A DNA stretch of 24,221 nucleotides from an uncultured Streptococcus sp. GTDB lineage: Bacteria > Bacillota > Bacilli > Lactobacillales > Streptococcaceae. The notes beneath the pieces were generated by a model. It was not told where the DNA came from. It ran no database searches and was given only the letters and a program-made list of their open reading frames with translations. Location of the stretch: positions 1 through 24,221 of the forward strand of contig NZ_CALIIB010000127.1 of assembly GCF_938020365.1 (NCBI RefSeq), read 5' to 3'. Of this stretch, positions 21,799-24,221 are shown piece after piece. The stretch's first letter is position 1; each line of letters opens with the position of its first letter. Both the position numbers and the translations under genes were made by a program.

Positions 21799-21846
21799 TG
21801 CTTTCCATCGCTAAAGTGCTGGTATCATTTTAGCTAGGTTTTAAGA

Positions 21847-24221
21847 TTAGTCTTCCAAGTTCACATCAGATGTTGATTCTTTCTTCTTTTTGTTCTTAAG
21901 AAAGGCTGATGCTAACGTTGCTATTCCTAATCCAAGAGCTGCTAATGGATTATTGGCAGTTCCTGTATTTGGTAAAGCTTTAGCATTTGGAGTAACCTTA
22001 ACTTTTTCTGGTTGTGCAGGCTGTGGCTTAGGTGCTTGAGAGTGATTTGTAGCACTAGATACAGATGCACTTTCAGACAGACTAGTAGAGATGCTTGCGC
22101 TGTCACTCAGTGACACACTTGCTGATGTGCTCAATGAAACAGAGACACTCATGCTCAAGTAGGCACTTGCTGAAAGTGAATCGTCGGCAATAGCATGACT
22201 GGCACTGATTGATCCTGAAATGCTTGCACTTGTACTCAATGAAGTAGAGATAGACTGACTATCACTTACAGAAGCTGAAGTACTTGCACTTACAGATGCG
22301 AGGTAGCTTGGCAGGTTAAACTCTGGCTTAGACTCGCTGGTTGGATCACCCTTACTGTAGCTGAATGAGTTTGACTCTTGTGACACACTTGTACTCAAGC
22401 TGCTTGAAAGGCTATCACTAAGCGATGTAGAGGTACTTACACTTGTGCTTGCTGAATCTGACGCGCTGACTGAAGCTGATACGCTGGTGCTTAGACTTGC
22501 GCTTGCTGATAGAGATTCGCTTACGCTCAGCGATGCCAAATCATTTTCACTTGCCAAAGCAGACGCGCTAGTGCTCAATGATACTGAAGTGCTCTCGCTT
22601 GTTGAGACTGATTGGCTACTGCTTACAGAAGACGAGGCACTCTCGCTTGCTGAGATTGAAGCACTTAGACTCGTGCTCAAACTTGTGCTTGATGAATCTG
22701 AGGCACTAATTGAGGCACTGAGGCTCGTACTCAAGCTGGTGCTTGATGAATCTGAAGCACTAATTGAGGCACTGAGGCTGGTGCTCAAACTTGTGCTGGC
22801 TGAGTCGCTTGCACTGATTGATGCACTGAGGCTCGTGCTCAAACTTGTACTTACTGAATCTGAAGCACTAATTGAGGCACTGAGGCTCGTACTCAAACTT
22901 GTACTTGCTGAATCTGAGGCACTGAGTGAAGCACTTAGACTTGTGCTCAAACTTGTACTTGCTGAATCTGAAGCACTAATTGAGGCACTGAGGCTCGTGC
23001 TCAGGCTCGTACTTGCTGAATCTGAGGCGCTGAGTGAGGCACTTAGACTTGTGCTCAAACTTGTACTTGTTGACTCTGATGCACTAATTGAGGCACTGAG
23101 GCTCGTGCTCAAGCTGGTGCTTGATGAATCTGAGGCACTGATCGAAGCACTGAGGCTTGTACTCAAGCTGGTGCTTGATGAATCTGAAGCGCTAATTGAG
23201 GCACTGAGACTAGTACTCAAGCTGGTACTTGTTGAATCTGAGGCACTGATTGATGCACTGAGACTTGTGCTCAAGCTGGTGCTGGCTGAATCTGAGGCAC
23301 TGATTGATGCACTGAGACTTGTGCTCAAACTTGTGCTTGCTGAATCTGAGGCACTAATTGAGGCACTGAGGCTTGTACTCAAGCTGGTGCTGGCTGAATC
23401 TGAGGCACTGAGTGAGGCACTTAGACTTGTGCTCAGGCTCGTGCTGGCTGAATCTGAGGCACTAATTGAGGCACTGAGGCTTGTACTCAAGCTGGTGCTG
23501 GCTGAATCTGAGGCACTGAGTGAGGCACTTAGACTAGTACTCAAGCTGGTACTTGTTGAATCTGAGGCACTGATTGATGCACTGAGACTTGTGCTCAAGC
23601 TGGTGCTGGCTGAATCTGAGGCACTAATTGAGGCACTGAGGCTTGTGCTCAAGCTGGTGCTTGCTGAATCTGACGCGCTAATTGAGGCACTGAGGCTTGT
23701 GCTCAAACTTGTACTTGCTGAATCTGAGGCACTAATTGAGGCACTTAGACTGGTACTCAAACTTGTACTTGCTGAGTCGCTTGCACTAAGTGAGGCACTG
23801 AGGCTTGTGCTCAAGCTGGTGCTTGCTGAATCTGAAGCACTGAGTGAGGCACTGAGACTTGTACTCAAACTTGTGCTTGCTGAGTCTGACGCGCTAAGTG
23901 AGGCACTGAGGCTTGTGCTCAAACTTGTACTTGCTGAATCTGAAGCACTAATTGAGGCACTGAGGCTCGTGCTCAAGCTGGTGCTTGATGAATCTGAAGC
24001 GCTGAGTGAAGCACTGAGGCTTGTACTCAAACTTGTGCTTGCTGAATCTGAAGCACTGAGTGAGGCACTGAGGCTTGTGCTCAAACTTGTACTTGCTGAG
24101 TCGCTTGCACTGATTGATGCACTGAGGCTTGCGCTCAATGACGCTGAAGCTGACTCGCTTGTTGAAACTGATTGACTCAAGCTCAACGATGCGGAAGCAC
24201 TTGCACTTGCTGATACAGACT
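21847..24221 (-). CDS. Serine-rich repeat (SRR) LPXTG surface glycoprotein, C-terminal part
   Basis: The reading frame is open from the right window edge to TAA at 21847; about 790 residues are visible and the start lies outside. Nearly every second residue is Ser. From 24096 to 22639 come 27 units of 18 residues (A/S/T-STSLSTSLSAS-I/L-SASDS), then less regular serine-rich sequence broken by a non-repetitive island (SYSKGDPTSESKPEFNLPSY), then the wall anchor: LPNTG (21975-21961), a hydrophobic span, and a basic tail (KNKKKK) with a 10-residue extension. Such proteins (GspB, SrpA, Fap1, PsrP) are O-glycosylated, exported by the accessory Sec system and fixed to peptidoglycan by sortase A; the ligand-binding region would be beyond the window. 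Downstream are a terminator and a phosphate transporter gene, not accessory Sec genes. Confidence 0.93.
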   Translation of the reverse strand, partial: SVSASASASASLSLSQSVSTSESASASLSASLSASISASDSASTSLSTSLSASLSASDSASTSLSTSLSASLSASDSSSTSLSTSLSASISASDSASTSLSTSLSASLSASDSASTSLSTSLSASLSASDSASTSLSTSLSASLSASDSASTSLSTSLSASISASDSASTSLSTSLSASISASDSASTSLSTSLSASISASDSASTSLSTSLSASISASDSTSTSLSTSLSASLSASDSASTSLSTSLSASISASDSASTSLSTSLSASLSASDSASTSLSTSLSASISASDSASTSLSTSLSASISASDSASTSLSTSLSASISASDSTSTSLSTSLSASISASDSSSTSLSTSLSASISASDSSSTSLSTSLSASISASESTSTSLSTSLSASLSASDSASTSLSTSLSASISASDSASTSLSTSLSASLSASDSASTSLSTSLSASISASDSVSTSLSTSLSASISASDSASTSLSTSLSASISASDSSSTSLSTSLSASISASDSSSTSLSTSLSASISASESASSSVSSSQSVSTSESTSVSLSTSASALASENDLASLSVSESLSASASLSTSVSASVSASDSASTSVSTSTSLSDSLSSSLSTSVSQESNSFSYSKGDPTSESKPEFNLPSYLASVSASTSASVSDSQSISTSLSTSASISGSISASHAIADDSLSASAYLSMSVSVSLSTSASVSLSDSASISTSLSESASVSSATNHSQAPKPQPAQPEKVKVTPNAKALPNTGTANNPLAALGLGIATLASAFLKNKKKKESTSDVNLED
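22639..24096 (-). repeat. 27 tandem 54-bp repeats within the SRR gene
   Basis: The units of 54 bp (18 codons) are without gaps. Variation is limited to a few sites: the first residue (Ala, Ser, Thr or Val), Ile or Leu at residue 13, and Asp or Glu at residue 17. Serine codons mix AGY and TCN types. Such arrays change length by recombination and are prone to assembly error. Confidence 0.9.

Noticed and set aside
22445..24175. A 576-codon open frame on the plus strand across the SRR repeats (leucine-rich, EALRLVLKLVLAES type).
   Set aside because: It is the antisense of the tandem serine codons. The lack of stops follows from the repeat and its codon use, and there is no start context or ribosome-binding site.

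Overview
The window is low-GC Firmicute chromosome, most likely a commensal oral Streptococcus of the sanguinis/mitis group. The pointers are a streptococcal-type lactate oxidase (lctO), a HigBA pair of the pneumococcal type, the order tsaE - GNAT - lytR, a serine-rich repeat (SRR) LPXTG adhesin, many extended -10 promoters (TGnTATAAT), and two copies of a structured intergenic repeat. I place the organism by recognising these families, not by any search. Coordinates and motifs were read directly from the sequence.

Layout. (1) 1-3040, minus strand: a housekeeping operon, yqeG - yqeH - yhbY - nadD - yqeK, covering ribosome assembly and NAD synthesis and driven by an extended -10 promoter at 3032-3040. 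(2) 3130-4692, minus: two tandem paralogous membrane proteins of unknown function with their own promoter and terminator. (3) 4727-5413, plus: a VTT/DedA-like membrane protein. (4) 5435-5609: structured repeat, copy 1. (5) 5617-7825, minus: tsaE - GNAT acetyltransferase - lytR. The promoter sits so close to the tsaE ATG that the mRNA is probably leaderless. (6) 7973-9569, minus: an NCS2 purine permease with a strong promoter and a PurBox-like site at the transcription start. (7) 9602-11268: a DUF1361 membrane protein (minus) and a Cof-type HAD phosphatase (plus) fired from back-to-back promoters. (8) 11299-14294, minus: a four-gene polar amino acid ABC transporter. (9) 14389-15683, plus: lactate oxidase, with a 20-bp perfect palindrome matching a CcpA (cre) site in its leader and a strong, probably bidirectional terminator. 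(10) 15779-16505, minus: the higBA toxin-antitoxin pair. (11) 16506-17091: a gene-poor stretch with what looks like a decayed gene and three 42-bp tandem repeats. (12) 17092-18173, minus: a 62-aa membrane protein and an aldo/keto reductase. (13) 18307-19598, minus: nagA with cre-like and NagR (dre)-like sites at its promoter. (14) 19640-19821: structured repeat, copy 2. (15) 19822-21525, minus: a Na+/phosphate cotransporter with a PhoU-like tail. (16) 21765-24221, minus: the C-terminal part of an SRR surface glycoprotein that runs off the window.

How it fits together. Most of the content is ordinary core streptococcal metabolism and envelope biology. Sugar-linked control (cre sites) ties lctO, an H2O2-forming enzyme, and nagA (amino sugar use) to carbon status. 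The less ordinary parts are the duplicated membrane-protein pair, the repeat that sits 7-8 bp past the stop codon of two unrelated genes, the 42-bp tandem repeats, and an SRR gene not followed downstream by the usual accessory-Sec/glycosyltransferase genes. I do not see a clearly new defence or mobile system; the tandem paralogs and the structured repeat are the best candidates for undescribed function.
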